DNA of 64,000 nt from Edaphobacter sp. (GTDB lineage: Bacteria; Acidobacteriota; Terriglobia; Terriglobales; Acidobacteriaceae). Where the stretch lies: the NCBI GenBank assembly GCA_025462645.1, contig JAOAPB010000001.1, positions 1-64,000 on the forward strand, in the 5' to 3' direction. Each line of letters starts with the position of its first letter. Within the stretch, counting starts at the first letter, position 1. The notes beneath the pieces are model-generated. The model was not told where the DNA came from. It saw nothing but the letters and a program-made list of their open reading frames with translations, and made no database searches. The position numbers were made by a program, and so were the translations under genes. Below, piece after piece: positions 36,785-45,462 of this stretch.

Positions 36785-37687
36785 ATGTCTCAGAGCCTGT
36801 TCGTAGGATTGTTATCGTATCTTGAGCCACTTTTGTGCGCCTTAGTTTTGGTGTCTTTGGTGCGCTCTGGAGCTGCACGTAAGTTCGTCTTTCTAACTTC
36901 ACTATTGAGCCTGAAGCTCATCTCCGGATTAGCTTGCTTGTTTCTTATCGACCTGTCCTCACGAGGGATTGAGAGACATCTTGCATACCAGATGTACTTC
37001 TACGTCTACTGGCTCTCCTATGCTGTGGAATCTATTCTTTCGCTTTTAGTTATCTACAGCATCTTCAAGCTTGCGATGGAACCCCTCAAGGGATTGCAGA
37101 CCCTAGGTATGCTGGTCTTCCGCTGGGTGGCTGCTATCTCTATTGCCGTCGCCCTTGGAGTAGCATTCACTCCACACCTTTCTGGCTTGAAATTTATGGT
37201 GGCAATGGTCACCCAGCTACAACAGACTTCGAGCATTCTTACGCTCTGCCTTTTGCTGTTTGTCTCCTTCGCTATCCGGCCGATGGGTCTAAGCTATCGC
37301 AGCCGCATCTTCGGCATCAGCTTTGGCCTTGGCCTTATGGCAACCTTCGATTTGGTTAAAACTGCATGGATGTCTCATAGCGCGCAGGTGTACTCCAGTT
37401 TCAATATCATCAATGGCGTTGTCATGTGTGTAGCTCTTTGTATCTGGTCGGCTTACTTCACTTTCCCCGAGCCGAAGCGTCGCCTGATTGTGCTCCCCAC
37501 GACCTCACCGTTCCTGCGCTGGAATCAGATCTCCCTCGCCCTTGGCGACGATCCTGGTTATGTCGCGGTCGGCGGCATTCCACCGGAGCTCTTTGCCCCA
37601 GCCGAACTTGAGGTTATGCGACGTGCCTCTGCCAAGATGCCTGTTAGCATCGATTCTCCAGCTGCTCTACGCTCCATCTCCGCATAA
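36785..37687 (+). CDS. hypothetical multi-pass membrane protein
   Basis: Multiple hydrophobic segments across ~220 aa, soluble C-terminus. Confidence 0.75.
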   Translation: MSQSLFVGLLSYLEPLLCALVLVSLVRSGAARKFVFLTSLLSLKLISGLACLFLIDLSSRGIERHLAYQMYFYVYWLSYAVESILSLLVIYSIFKLAMEPLKGLQTLGMLVFRWVAAISIAVALGVAFTPHLSGLKFMVAMVTQLQQTSSILTLCLLLFVSFAIRPMGLSYRSRIFGISFGLGLMATFDLVKTAWMSHSAQVYSSFNIINGVVMCVALCIWSAYFTFPEPKRRLIVLPTTSPFLRWNQISLALGDDPGYVAVGGIPPELFAPAELEVMRRASAKMPVSIDSPAALRSISA

Positions 37688-37705
37688 AGAAGGCAAGAAC
37701 ATAAC

Positions 37706-37736
37706 AGGAAAGCCGTCCCGAGTGGGACGGCTTTCC
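37706..37736. terminator. strong hairpin (terminator-like) after the membrane protein gene
   Basis: AGGAAAGCCGTCCC-gag-TGGGACGGCTTTCCT. Confidence 0.75.
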
Positions 37737-37827
37737 TGCATCTGAATGGATGCGAGCCTGTCGCGCTGGACGGCCTAAAGAATAAAACGGGCTAAAGGAC
37801 AACTGGAGGCTGTAATGAACTTTGCGA

Positions 37828-37949
37828 ACTGGCCTGCGCCTCAACCATTGTGCCTTTTGCTGTTGACGGCAGTTGTTGTCCTAGGCCCCTTGAGCCCGGC
37901 TCCCTGTTTTTTCCTGTCAAGCCCTTGGAGCCGAAACTAATACGCAGCT
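37828..37949. repeat. ~120-bp intergenic dispersed repeat, copy A
   Basis: actggcctgcgcctcaaccattgtgccttttgctgttgacggcagttgttgtcct...cctgtcaagccc..gag..gaaactaatacgcagct; partner at 63881..64000. Confidence 0.85.
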
Positions 37950-38051
37950 CTGTACGCAAATCAAACAAAACAAGAGCTTAGCCCCCGAAAATAATCTTCC
38001 GCAAAGTGGCATAGTAGTTTTACTCAATCGGCTATAGTTAATACAGAGTCA

Positions 38052-38084
38052 GAAAAAGCCCCGGCCAACACCGGGCTTTTCTCT
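38052..38084. terminator. bidirectional-type terminator hairpin
   Basis: AAAAAGCCCCGG-ccaaca-CCGGGCTTTTCTCTTT. Confidence 0.75.
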
Positions 38085-38093
38085 TTAAACTAG

Positions 38094-38150
38094 TAAACCA
38101 TTTAGAAAGACGACTTTAGCCGTAACCCATTTAGAATGACGAATTTGCAG
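38094..38150. repeat. imperfect tandem repeat TAAMCCATTTAGAAWGACGAMTTT (two units)
   Basis: taaaccatttagaaagacgactttagccg / taacccatttagaatgacgaatttgcagcg. Confidence 0.8.
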
Positions 38151-38284
38151 CGATAGATTCGCTTAAGTTGCTGAAGTCAGATGACTTGCAGACAAAGTAC
38201 CCCCCGGGGGGAGGGGGGTCCTAAGAGAAGCAGCGATCGTAGTTCATAACAGGCTCTAGAGATCTCATCCCTGGTTAACTAAAA

Positions 38285-38322
38285 TAAAAAGGGCCACCCT
38301 TAGATGGGGCGGCCCTTTTGCT
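38285..38322. terminator. terminator hairpin downstream of rpsA
   Basis: AAAAAGGGCCACCC-ttagat-GGGGCGGCCCTTTTG. Confidence 0.8.
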
Positions 38323-38337
38323 TATCCGATCGGAAGA

Positions 38338-40293
38338 CTAGTCGCGCTCAGACTCAGAGCGCTTCCAATTGATCAGATCACCCAGCGTTGTGCTGCTGCT
38401 GTTGCTCGAAGAGGAAGAAGAACTCGAGGATCCCTTGGGAGACTTCTCGCGCTCCTTGTAGCTCTCGACCTCTGCGCGGCTGGCCTCTTCGCCAACAGCA
38501 CGGATGCTGAGACCGACCTTCTTCTCTTCCTGGTTCATCTTGACGATCTTGAACTCGTGCTCGGAGTCAACGTCCATCTGCACGGGCTGGTGATTCGCAT
38601 CGACAGCCTCAGAGACGTGGCACAGACCCTCGACTCCCTCAGCAATCTCAACGAAGGCGCCAAACTGCGCCGTACGCAGGATCTTGCCCTTGATGACATC
38701 GCCGACGCGATGCTGCGCGAAGAACGTGTCCCACACATCCGGCTGCAGCTGCTTGACGCCAAGCGACAGGCGGCGATTCTCCGGCTCGACGCCGAGAACG
38801 ATCGCCTTGACCTTCTCACCCTTCTTGAGTACCTCGGAGGGATGCTTGATGCGCTTGGTCCAGCTCAGGTTCGAGACGTGTACCAGGCCGTCGATTCCGT
38901 CCTCGATCTCGATGAAGGCGCCGAAGTCGGTCAGGTTGCGCACGCGGCCCTCGATGATTGCACCGGTGGGGTACTTGTCCTCCAGCTGCTCCCAGGGGTT
39001 GTCCTGAAGCTGCTTCATACCCAGCGAGATGCGGCGGTCGTTCGGGTTCACGCTCAGGATGATGGTATCGACCTCATCGCCGGGCTTGACCATCTTCGAC
39101 GGATGCTTCATCCGCTTCGACCAAGTCATCTCAGACACGTGAACGAGTCCCTCGATGCCCTGCTCCAGCTCGACAAACGCGCCGTAGTCGGTGACAGAGA
39201 GCACGCGGCCGCGAACCTGCGCACCGATGGGGTAGCGCTCAGTGGCATCGAGCCACGGATCAGGCGTCAGCTGCTTGAAGCCGAGCGAGACGCGCTGCTT
39301 GTCCTTGTCGAACTTCAGCACCTTCACCTGGATCTCGTCTCCGACGTTGACCAGGTCGCGGGGGTGAGTCAAACGGCCCCAGCTCATATCGGTGATGTGC
39401 AGCAGGCCATCCAGGCCGCCCATATCGACGAAGGCGCCGTAGTCGGTCAGGTTCTTCACGGTTCCGGTCAGAATGCTGCCCTCTTCGAGAGTCGAGAGCG
39501 TAACCGCCTTCTTGGCGTTCTGATCTTCTTCCAGAAGCTCCTTCCGGCTGATGACGACATTGCCGCGCTTCTTGTTCAGCTTGATGACGCGAACTTCAAT
39601 CTCAGTGCCGATGTAGCCGTCGAGATTGCGGACGGGGCGAACCTCGACCTGCGACCCCGGCAGGAAGGCCTTGATGCCGATGTCGACGGTGAGACCGCCT
39701 TTGACGCGGCTGAGAACCATGCCCTTGACGGGAACCTTGTCATTGGCGGCCTGCTCGAGCCTGTCCCAAACCTTATGACGGAGAGCCTTGTCATAGCTGA
39801 CAAGATAGCCACCCTCGGGCTCTTCGCGCTCAACCACAACCTCGACCGAATCGCCGGCCTGGAACTTGGACACGCCATTGATGTCCAGAACCTGCTCCAG
39901 AGGAATAAGGCCTTCAGACTTAAGACCAATATCGACAACGACATGCTTGTCCGTAATCTTGACGACGGTGCCAGTGACGATGACCTCTTCTGCGGTCAGG
40001 TTCTGGGCAGCAGCCGTCTCAGCGGCCTGCTCGCGGTCAAAATTGGCCAATGCGGCCGCGAAATCAGCTGCATCGTAGTCCGGCTCGTCATGAACGGCTG
40101 TCGCGGTTGCGACATCGCTCTGGACTTCGCCGGCTGCGCCGGTTAACGCGTCGTGTGCGGTCTCATGCTGTTGGGTTGAGGTGGATTCAGAAGACAGGTC
40201 GGCATTAGCCGCTGTCGCATCGTGCGATAGGACTTCCAATTCGGTGGTCAGGGGTTTGCTCTCGGTTTGGTCAGGATTATGGTTGTCTACCAT
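38338..40293 (-). CDS. rpsA: 30S ribosomal protein S1
   Basis: Multiple S1 repeats (GTVKNLTDYGAFVDMGGLDGLLHITDMSWGR..., GRVRNLTDFGAFIEIEDGIDGLVHVSNLSW); start taken at MVDNHNPDQTESK. Confidence 0.94.
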   Translation of the reverse strand: MVDNHNPDQTESKPLTTELEVLSHDATAANADLSSESTSTQQHETAHDALTGAAGEVQSDVATATAVHDEPDYDAADFAAALANFDREQAAETAAAQNLTAEEVIVTGTVVKITDKHVVVDIGLKSEGLIPLEQVLDINGVSKFQAGDSVEVVVEREEPEGGYLVSYDKALRHKVWDRLEQAANDKVPVKGMVLSRVKGGLTVDIGIKAFLPGSQVEVRPVRNLDGYIGTEIEVRVIKLNKKRGNVVISRKELLEEDQNAKKAVTLSTLEEGSILTGTVKNLTDYGAFVDMGGLDGLLHITDMSWGRLTHPRDLVNVGDEIQVKVLKFDKDKQRVSLGFKQLTPDPWLDATERYPIGAQVRGRVLSVTDYGAFVELEQGIEGLVHVSEMTWSKRMKHPSKMVKPGDEVDTIILSVNPNDRRISLGMKQLQDNPWEQLEDKYPTGAIIEGRVRNLTDFGAFIEIEDGIDGLVHVSNLSWTKRIKHPSEVLKKGEKVKAIVLGVEPENRRLSLGVKQLQPDVWDTFFAQHRVGDVIKGKILRTAQFGAFVEIAEGVEGLCHVSEAVDANHQPVQMDVDSEHEFKIVKMNQEEKKVGLSIRAVGEEASRAEVESYKEREKSPKGSSSSSSSSSNSSSTTLGDLINWKRSESERD

Positions 40294-40639
40294 GGTGAAT
40301 GCGGACTCCGGGATCCAAGAATTCGTTCCATCTCGGGCGGTGCTGCTCCGGGAACCCATCAGCATTCCTGGAAGAGCGCTGGCTGGTTTTCCATCCCGTT
40401 GAAGCTCGGCAGGCAGGAATGAATCACTTCTAGCAGAGGAGCGGCTGCACTTGGATCCCACACGCAGTGGCTCACCTAAAAGCATAGAACTTTGGAGGAC
40501 GTACGTCAACCGAACCACCCCTCAACACAGCATTTTAATCACCATGTCATGATGAGCCTTCGAAGGGAAGCCTTTCCTCTCCTCGCCATCTTCAATCATG
40601 TGCTTTGATTAGCCCGCCTCCCGCTATACTCGCGGTTAT

Positions 40640-41248
40640 ATGGATCGCCTCTGGACCCCCTGGCGCTACAGCTACATCACCCGCGCAGACGCACAGGCTC
40701 GAACCGGTGTCCCTCCCGAGCTCTCAGATTGGCCCGCCGCCGAGGATCGGCATTGTGTCTTTTGCAATATGATCGCGGCCACGGACTACGCCATCGCCCA
40801 TGGCATGCAGCCGGAGCTCGCCGAACGGGCCACTCACATCGTCTATCGTGGCACACACTGCTTCGTCTGCCTCAACGCCTATCCCTACTCGACCGGCCAT
40901 GTCCTGATCGTCCCCTATCTTCATCTCGACTCCCTCGCCGCCCTCCCCTCGGATGCGGCGCAGGAGATGATGCTCATCACGCAGCATGCCGAGGCCTCCC
41001 TTCGCCGCGTCTACCGACCCGACGGCCTGAACCTCGGCATGAATCTGGGAGAGGCCGCCGGAGCCGGCATCGCGGAGCATATTCACCTGCACGCTCTCCC
41101 GCGATGGAGCGGCGATACCAACTTCATGACCGTCATCGGCGAAACCCGGGTCCTGCCGGAGACACTGGATATTACCTGGGCAAAGCTTTGGGAGGCATTC
41201 AAAGTTAATACAACGCCCATACCATTAAAATCATCCAACTTGTCATAA
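40640..41248 (+). CDS. HIT family hydrolase (Ap4A phosphorylase-like)
   Basis: HCVFCNMI...YPYSTGHVLIVPYLHL...GLNLGMNLGEAAGAGIAEHIHLHALPRW. Confidence 0.92.
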   Translation: MDRLWTPWRYSYITRADAQARTGVPPELSDWPAAEDRHCVFCNMIAATDYAIAHGMQPELAERATHIVYRGTHCFVCLNAYPYSTGHVLIVPYLHLDSLAALPSDAAQEMMLITQHAEASLRRVYRPDGLNLGMNLGEAAGAGIAEHIHLHALPRWSGDTNFMTVIGETRVLPETLDITWAKLWEAFKVNTTPIPLKSSNLS

Positions 41249-41284
41249 GAAGGCGAAGACCTCGCCACAATCGAGGGATCTCCA

Positions 41285-41584
41285 ATGGCAATCCTATCCA
41301 AGTATCCCCCCGCTTCGGAAAGAACTGGTTCGTCCGCTTCACGAACGAACTACGGTAGCGTTGCAGCTCATCCACATCCGTACTTGGTCACAGCACAACG
41401 TCGGCGTCTTACAAAAGTAGAGAGCCGTTATCTTCCACTCTTCCCTCATGAACCTGAAGATGCATGCCTTACAGGCTCAACTCGCTCCCTCTACCGCAGG
41501 GCACTCGGGTTGAACATTGCTGGAGATCTGGGTCGCATGAAGGCGACCTCCGTCTCCACTTTTACCGATTCGAAGATCGCTTAG
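41285..41584 (+). CDS. hypothetical protein
   Basis: 99-aa ORF between the HIT gene and a terminator; no recognised domain. Confidence 0.35.
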   Translation: MAILSKYPPASERTGSSASRTNYGSVAAHPHPYLVTAQRRRLTKVESRYLPLFPHEPEDACLTGSTRSLYRRALGLNIAGDLGRMKATSVSTFTDSKIA

Positions 41585-41607
41585 ATTCTCAAATTGCTCT
41601 ATCGAGA

Positions 41608-41643
41608 GCTGGAAAGACCCTGCCGCCGAGCAGGGTCTTTTAT
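41608..41643. terminator. Rho-independent terminator
   Basis: GAAAGACCCTGC-cgccga-GCAGGGTCTTTTATTT. Confidence 0.85.
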
Positions 41644-41668
41644 TTGGTATATCTCCTGCAATTGAAGT

Positions 41669-42241
41669 TTAGTTGAATCTTGGGTCGGAGGTCGGGGAGG
41701 CACTGGGGGGCTTTGCCGCTCGCTGATCATTGGACGATGTCTTCGCCGAGGGGATCCGGGTTGCCTCAAAGCTTGTAATTTTCCATCCTCCTGAAGGCAG
41801 ACGCCGGTATACCCGGGTGTATCGGAACGTTCCCTGCACGGGGCCGGTTTCGTTGGTCCCCTCGACCTCTGCCCGAGAGGTCACGATCGCAATTCCCCCG
41901 ATCAGTTTTACCTTCCTGTCGCTTAGCTCTATTTTGCTGAGCATCAGCTTATGCGAGCGTACGCGGTCGAGCTGCTGCGCCTTGGTGCTCACCTGACCCG
42001 ACATGGAGATGCCGATGAAATCGTCTGAAAGCAACTTGTCCATAGTGACAGCATCGCTCGCCAGCTGAGCCATCCGCCACTGCTCCTCTAGCAACTCTAC
42101 CTGCCGTTTAGCATCATGTTTCTTCTCGGAATGGTTGCCGGCAGCTAAAGCATGCTGCGGATTAACGGCCACGACAAAACAGGTCAGCAAAGAGGCGGCA
42201 GCTAACAGAGAGACACGAAATAATTGGACTGACCGAGGCAT
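41669..42241 (-). CDS. secreted NTF2/DUF4440-like protein
   Basis: VELLEEQWRMAQLASDAVTMDKLLSDDFIGISMSGQVSTKAQQLDRVRSHKL...RYTRVYRRLPSGGWKITSFEATRI. Confidence 0.8.
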   Translation of the reverse strand: MPRSVQLFRVSLLAAASLLTCFVVAVNPQHALAAGNHSEKKHDAKRQVELLEEQWRMAQLASDAVTMDKLLSDDFIGISMSGQVSTKAQQLDRVRSHKLMLSKIELSDRKVKLIGGIAIVTSRAEVEGTNETGPVQGTFRYTRVYRRLPSGGWKITSFEATRIPSAKTSSNDQRAAKPPSASPTSDPRFN

Positions 42242-42342
42242 AGACGTACCGGATGTTAGACCGGTTCGCCGCCTGGAGTCAAAGCCGCTTTAGTTGTACA
42301 GCTATATCGCGGTGACCCGGGTGTATTGCAAAGCCCGATAGA

Positions 42343-42630
42343 TCAACAGACAGCGGTCAGATTTTCGAGCTGTCGGTCACGCATCCTTTGGTAGAGGCCA
42401 CCAACCGCATATTGATGGAAGTGCGGAGCGTTGCGGTGATGATCCAGCGCAGCCTCATCGACATACTGCTCGTAGATCAGCACCGTGCAGGGTTCTCCCT
42501 CAACAAAGTGAGGGATGTAGCTCACACATCCCGGCTCCTGTCGCGAAGCGGACGTCAAGAGCCGCAGCCATTCGGCGACTTGTTCGCAATCTTCCTGCTC
42601 AAACTTCATGCGTACGATAAAACTCAACAT
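42343..42630 (-). CDS. antibiotic biosynthesis monooxygenase (ABM) domain protein
   Basis: MLSFIVRMKFEQEDCEQVAEWLRLLTSASRQEPGCVSYIPHF...IYEQYVDEAALDHHRNAPHF. Confidence 0.85.
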   Translation of the reverse strand: MLSFIVRMKFEQEDCEQVAEWLRLLTSASRQEPGCVSYIPHFVEGEPCTVLIYEQYVDEAALDHHRNAPHFHQYAVGGLYQRMRDRQLENLTAVC

Positions 42631-42744
42631 AGTCTGCCCTTTTCTCTCTTGAACAGCTGCCATAAGTCATTGTCTTGAAGCGGGCAGAACTTCAATCCCG
42701 CCCTAAAGTGAACCACCAAGGAATATTCCCTGTCGATCAGAGGC

Positions 42745-44109
42745 TTAAGCCTTCAGCGCCTCGGCGAACTCCGGCAGCGTCATCGTCTGGTCGCGATCTG
42801 GTCCGGTAGAGACCATTCCGATCTTCGCACCCGACTCCTTCTCCAGGAACCGCAGATAGTCCTGCGCCAACTGCGGCAGCTTGTCGAACTCGGTGATGCC
42901 CTCGGTCGATGCCTTCCAGCCCTTCAGCCTCGTATAAATCGGCTGAATCGACTCAAATCCGCGCATATCGGCAGGGATCACATCCGTGATTTTTCCGTCA
43001 ATCTTGTAGCCCGTGCAAACGGGAATCTCCGCGCACTCGTCCATCACATCCATCTTCGTGACCACCAGCCACTCCGTACCGTTGATCATGTTGCTATAGC
43101 GCAACAGCGGCAGATCCAGCCAGCCACAACGCCGCGGACGGCCCGTCACCGCACCGTACTCCTGCCCACGCGCGCGAAGGAGATCGGCGGAGTCGTCGTG
43201 AATCTCCGTCGGGAACGGCCCTTCGCCGACTCGCGTCACATAAGCCTTGGTCACACCGATCACGGTGCCGATCTGCGTCGGGCCGACACCCGTCCCGGTG
43301 ACCGCACCCCCCGCCGTAGCCGACGAGGATGTCACAAACGGATATGTCCCATGGTCGATGTCGAGCAGCGCGCCCTGCGCCCCCTCGAACATCACCTTCT
43401 CGCCGTTCCGAATCGCCTCGTTCAGCATGACGGCCGTATCCGTCACAAACGGGGCTATCTGCTCGGCTGCCCGCGAGTACTCCTCGTACATCATCTTGGG
43501 ATCGAGCGGCTCCGTGCCGAACAGCGCATGGGCGATCGTGTTCTTCTCGTGGCAGGCGTTCTCGATATGCGTTCTCAGCAGCGCCGAGTTCAACAGATCG
43601 ACCACGCGCAGCCCGCTGCGATGCATCTTGTCCTCGTAGGCCGGCCCAATGCCACGGCTCGTCGTCCCGATCTTCGTCCGTCCCGGCGCATTCTCCGCCG
43701 CCAGTTCGATCATCCGGTGGTAGGGCAGGATCACCTGCGCCCGGTTCGATATGAAGAGCTGTCCATCCACCGGCAGCCCGGCGTCCTTCAGCTTCTTCAC
43801 CTCGTTCAGGAAGGCCATCGGGTCGAGCACGACACCATTGCCAATCACACCTTTGCACTCCGGCCGCAGCACGCCGCAGGGAATCAACTGGAGCACGAAC
43901 TTCTTGCCCTTGATGATGACCGTATGGCCGGCATTGTGCCCGCCCGCATACCGCGCCACCACAGAGAACCGCTCCGACAGCACATCGACGATCTTGCCTT
44001 TACCCTCATCGCCCCACTGGGCACCCAAAATTACCGCTGATCTGCGTTGACTCACGTCTGATATGTCTCCAAAGGAAAGGCTTGGCCGGAATAGGCGCGC
44101 CTCGCACAT
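42745..44109 (-). CDS. purA: adenylosuccinate synthetase (N-terminal start may be internal, e.g. GTG near 44055)
   Basis: AVILGAQWGDEGKGKIVDVL, YAGGHNAGHTV, TSRGIGPAYEDK, FEGAQGALLDIDHGTYPFVTSS. Confidence 0.95.
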   Translation of the reverse strand: MCEARLFRPSLSFGDISDVSQRRSAVILGAQWGDEGKGKIVDVLSERFSVVARYAGGHNAGHTVIIKGKKFVLQLIPCGVLRPECKGVIGNGVVLDPMAFLNEVKKLKDAGLPVDGQLFISNRAQVILPYHRMIELAAENAPGRTKIGTTSRGIGPAYEDKMHRSGLRVVDLLNSALLRTHIENACHEKNTIAHALFGTEPLDPKMMYEEYSRAAEQIAPFVTDTAVMLNEAIRNGEKVMFEGAQGALLDIDHGTYPFVTSSSATAGGAVTGTGVGPTQIGTVIGVTKAYVTRVGEGPFPTEIHDDSADLLRARGQEYGAVTGRPRRCGWLDLPLLRYSNMINGTEWLVVTKMDVMDECAEIPVCTGYKIDGKITDVIPADMRGFESIQPIYTRLKGWKASTEGITEFDKLPQLAQDYLRFLEKESGAKIGMVSTGPDRDQTMTLPEFAEALKA

Positions 44110-44176
44110 GCGGACGCACCTCTCCCATCATATCGTGTCCCGCCCGAAGGCCCAACGAAATGCCGCGGTTTGTCTG

Positions 44177-44680
44177 TTAGAGAAGCCTGGCCTGGCGCGC
44201 CATGGGCGCATTCTCCAGCTCCAATAGAAATCGTTTGCGGTCGAGCCCACCGGCATATCCGGTCAGGCTCCCGTCGCTCCCCACGACGCGATGACACGGT
44301 ACGACGATGCTGATGGGGTTCCTGCCATTGGCCAAACCCACGGCCCGGATCGCAGCCCTGTTGCCAAACGCATCGGCGAGCTGCATGTAAGTGCGGGTCT
44401 CCCCATAGGGAATCCCTCGCAAGAGCTCCCATATACGCTGCTGGAACGCCGTGCCGGTTGCCGCGCTGGGAAACGTGAACGCGGTACGCCTCCTGTCGAA
44501 GTACTCCTGCAACTGCTCCACCACTATCTCGAAGCCAGACCGAGCGCGTGAGCCGAGCGTCTCCACCTCGGGTCCGCGCAGGTGGCTGGGCATATAGATA
44601 CCGCTGAGAACGCCGTCCGTGTGCACCAGCGTCAAAGTCCCCAACGGCGAGTCCATGAAGAAATGTTCCTTTACCGGCAT
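44177..44680 (-). CDS. ogt: methylated-DNA--protein-cysteine methyltransferase
   Basis: IPYGETRTYMQLADAFGNRAAIRAVGLANGRNPISIVVPCHRVVGSDGSLTGYAGGLDRKRFLLELE. Confidence 0.95.
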   Translation of the reverse strand: MPVKEHFFMDSPLGTLTLVHTDGVLSGIYMPSHLRGPEVETLGSRARSGFEIVVEQLQEYFDRRRTAFTFPSAATGTAFQQRIWELLRGIPYGETRTYMQLADAFGNRAAIRAVGLANGRNPISIVVPCHRVVGSDGSLTGYAGGLDRKRFLLELENAPMARQARLL

Positions 44681-45228
44681 CCCGATCTCCTTCCGTCAGC
44701 GGATACGCTTCGCCGACTCCTTGCCCTCTGCGTCATCCCTGCCGCTAGCCTACAACGCACCTCTGCTGCGATTCGCGCTGCTACACCATCCGGCTCTTCA
44801 TGCGACCAGAAGCGCATCACCGTCCACCCGGCCGCCTCAAGCGATGCGGTCGTGTGCGCGTCGCGAGCCTTGTTCGTGGCAATCTTCACAGCCCAATACT
44901 CCGCGTTGGACTTTGGCGGCAGATGATGCGCGGGACACCCATGCCAGAAACATCCATCCACGAAGATGGCAACGCGCACCCGAGAGAACACCATATCTGC
45001 GGTTCGCCGCAGTGTGGTGACAGGCCGTTCAGCCACGCGATAGCGCATCCCCAGCGCATGCACCGCGCAACGCACGGCAATCTCTGGCCCGGTATCCCGA
45101 GACCTGTTCCCCTGCATCACCCTGCGAACAGCGGGAGATGTAGCCCAGGACGTACCTCGATCCCTCATCGCCCGAAGCGGCGCACCCTCACAGACCATCG
45201 TCCCGGAAACATCCTTTGCTCTTCTCAT
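44671..45228 (-). CDS. vsr: very short patch repair (Vsr-type) endonuclease
   Basis: VMQGNRSRDTGPEIAVRCAVHALGMRYRV...DMVFSRVRVAIFVDGCFWHGCPAH...NAEYWAVKIATNKARDAHTTASLEAAGWTVMRFWSHE. Confidence 0.92.
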   Translation of the reverse strand: MRRAKDVSGTMVCEGAPLRAMRDRGTSWATSPAVRRVMQGNRSRDTGPEIAVRCAVHALGMRYRVAERPVTTLRRTADMVFSRVRVAIFVDGCFWHGCPAHHLPPKSNAEYWAVKIATNKARDAHTTASLEAAGWTVMRFWSHEEPDGVAARIAAEVRCRLAAGMTQRARSRRSVSADGRRSGCR

Positions 45229-45462
45229 CTCAACACTGCCTTAATCTCAGTTTTTGTCGCCGTGCGCGCCATGACACCCGGCGACCTGAGTCAAGGCTAG
45301 CGATCTCTATCCGCTCCCACACTCCGTTTCTTGCTCTTGAACTCGCTCCATTCCAGCCCCGAGGACCGGCCCAGTGTCCCGGCGCAAAACCAAGCTGAAT
45401 CCCCAAAGCGCCACAGCAGGGCAATAGCATAAACTGGCTCATCTTTCGGTGCTCTTTCTTCT

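Noticed and set aside
38557-40146. 529-aa plus-strand ORF opposite rpsA
   Set aside because: Antisense shadow of ribosomal protein S1 in GC-rich DNA
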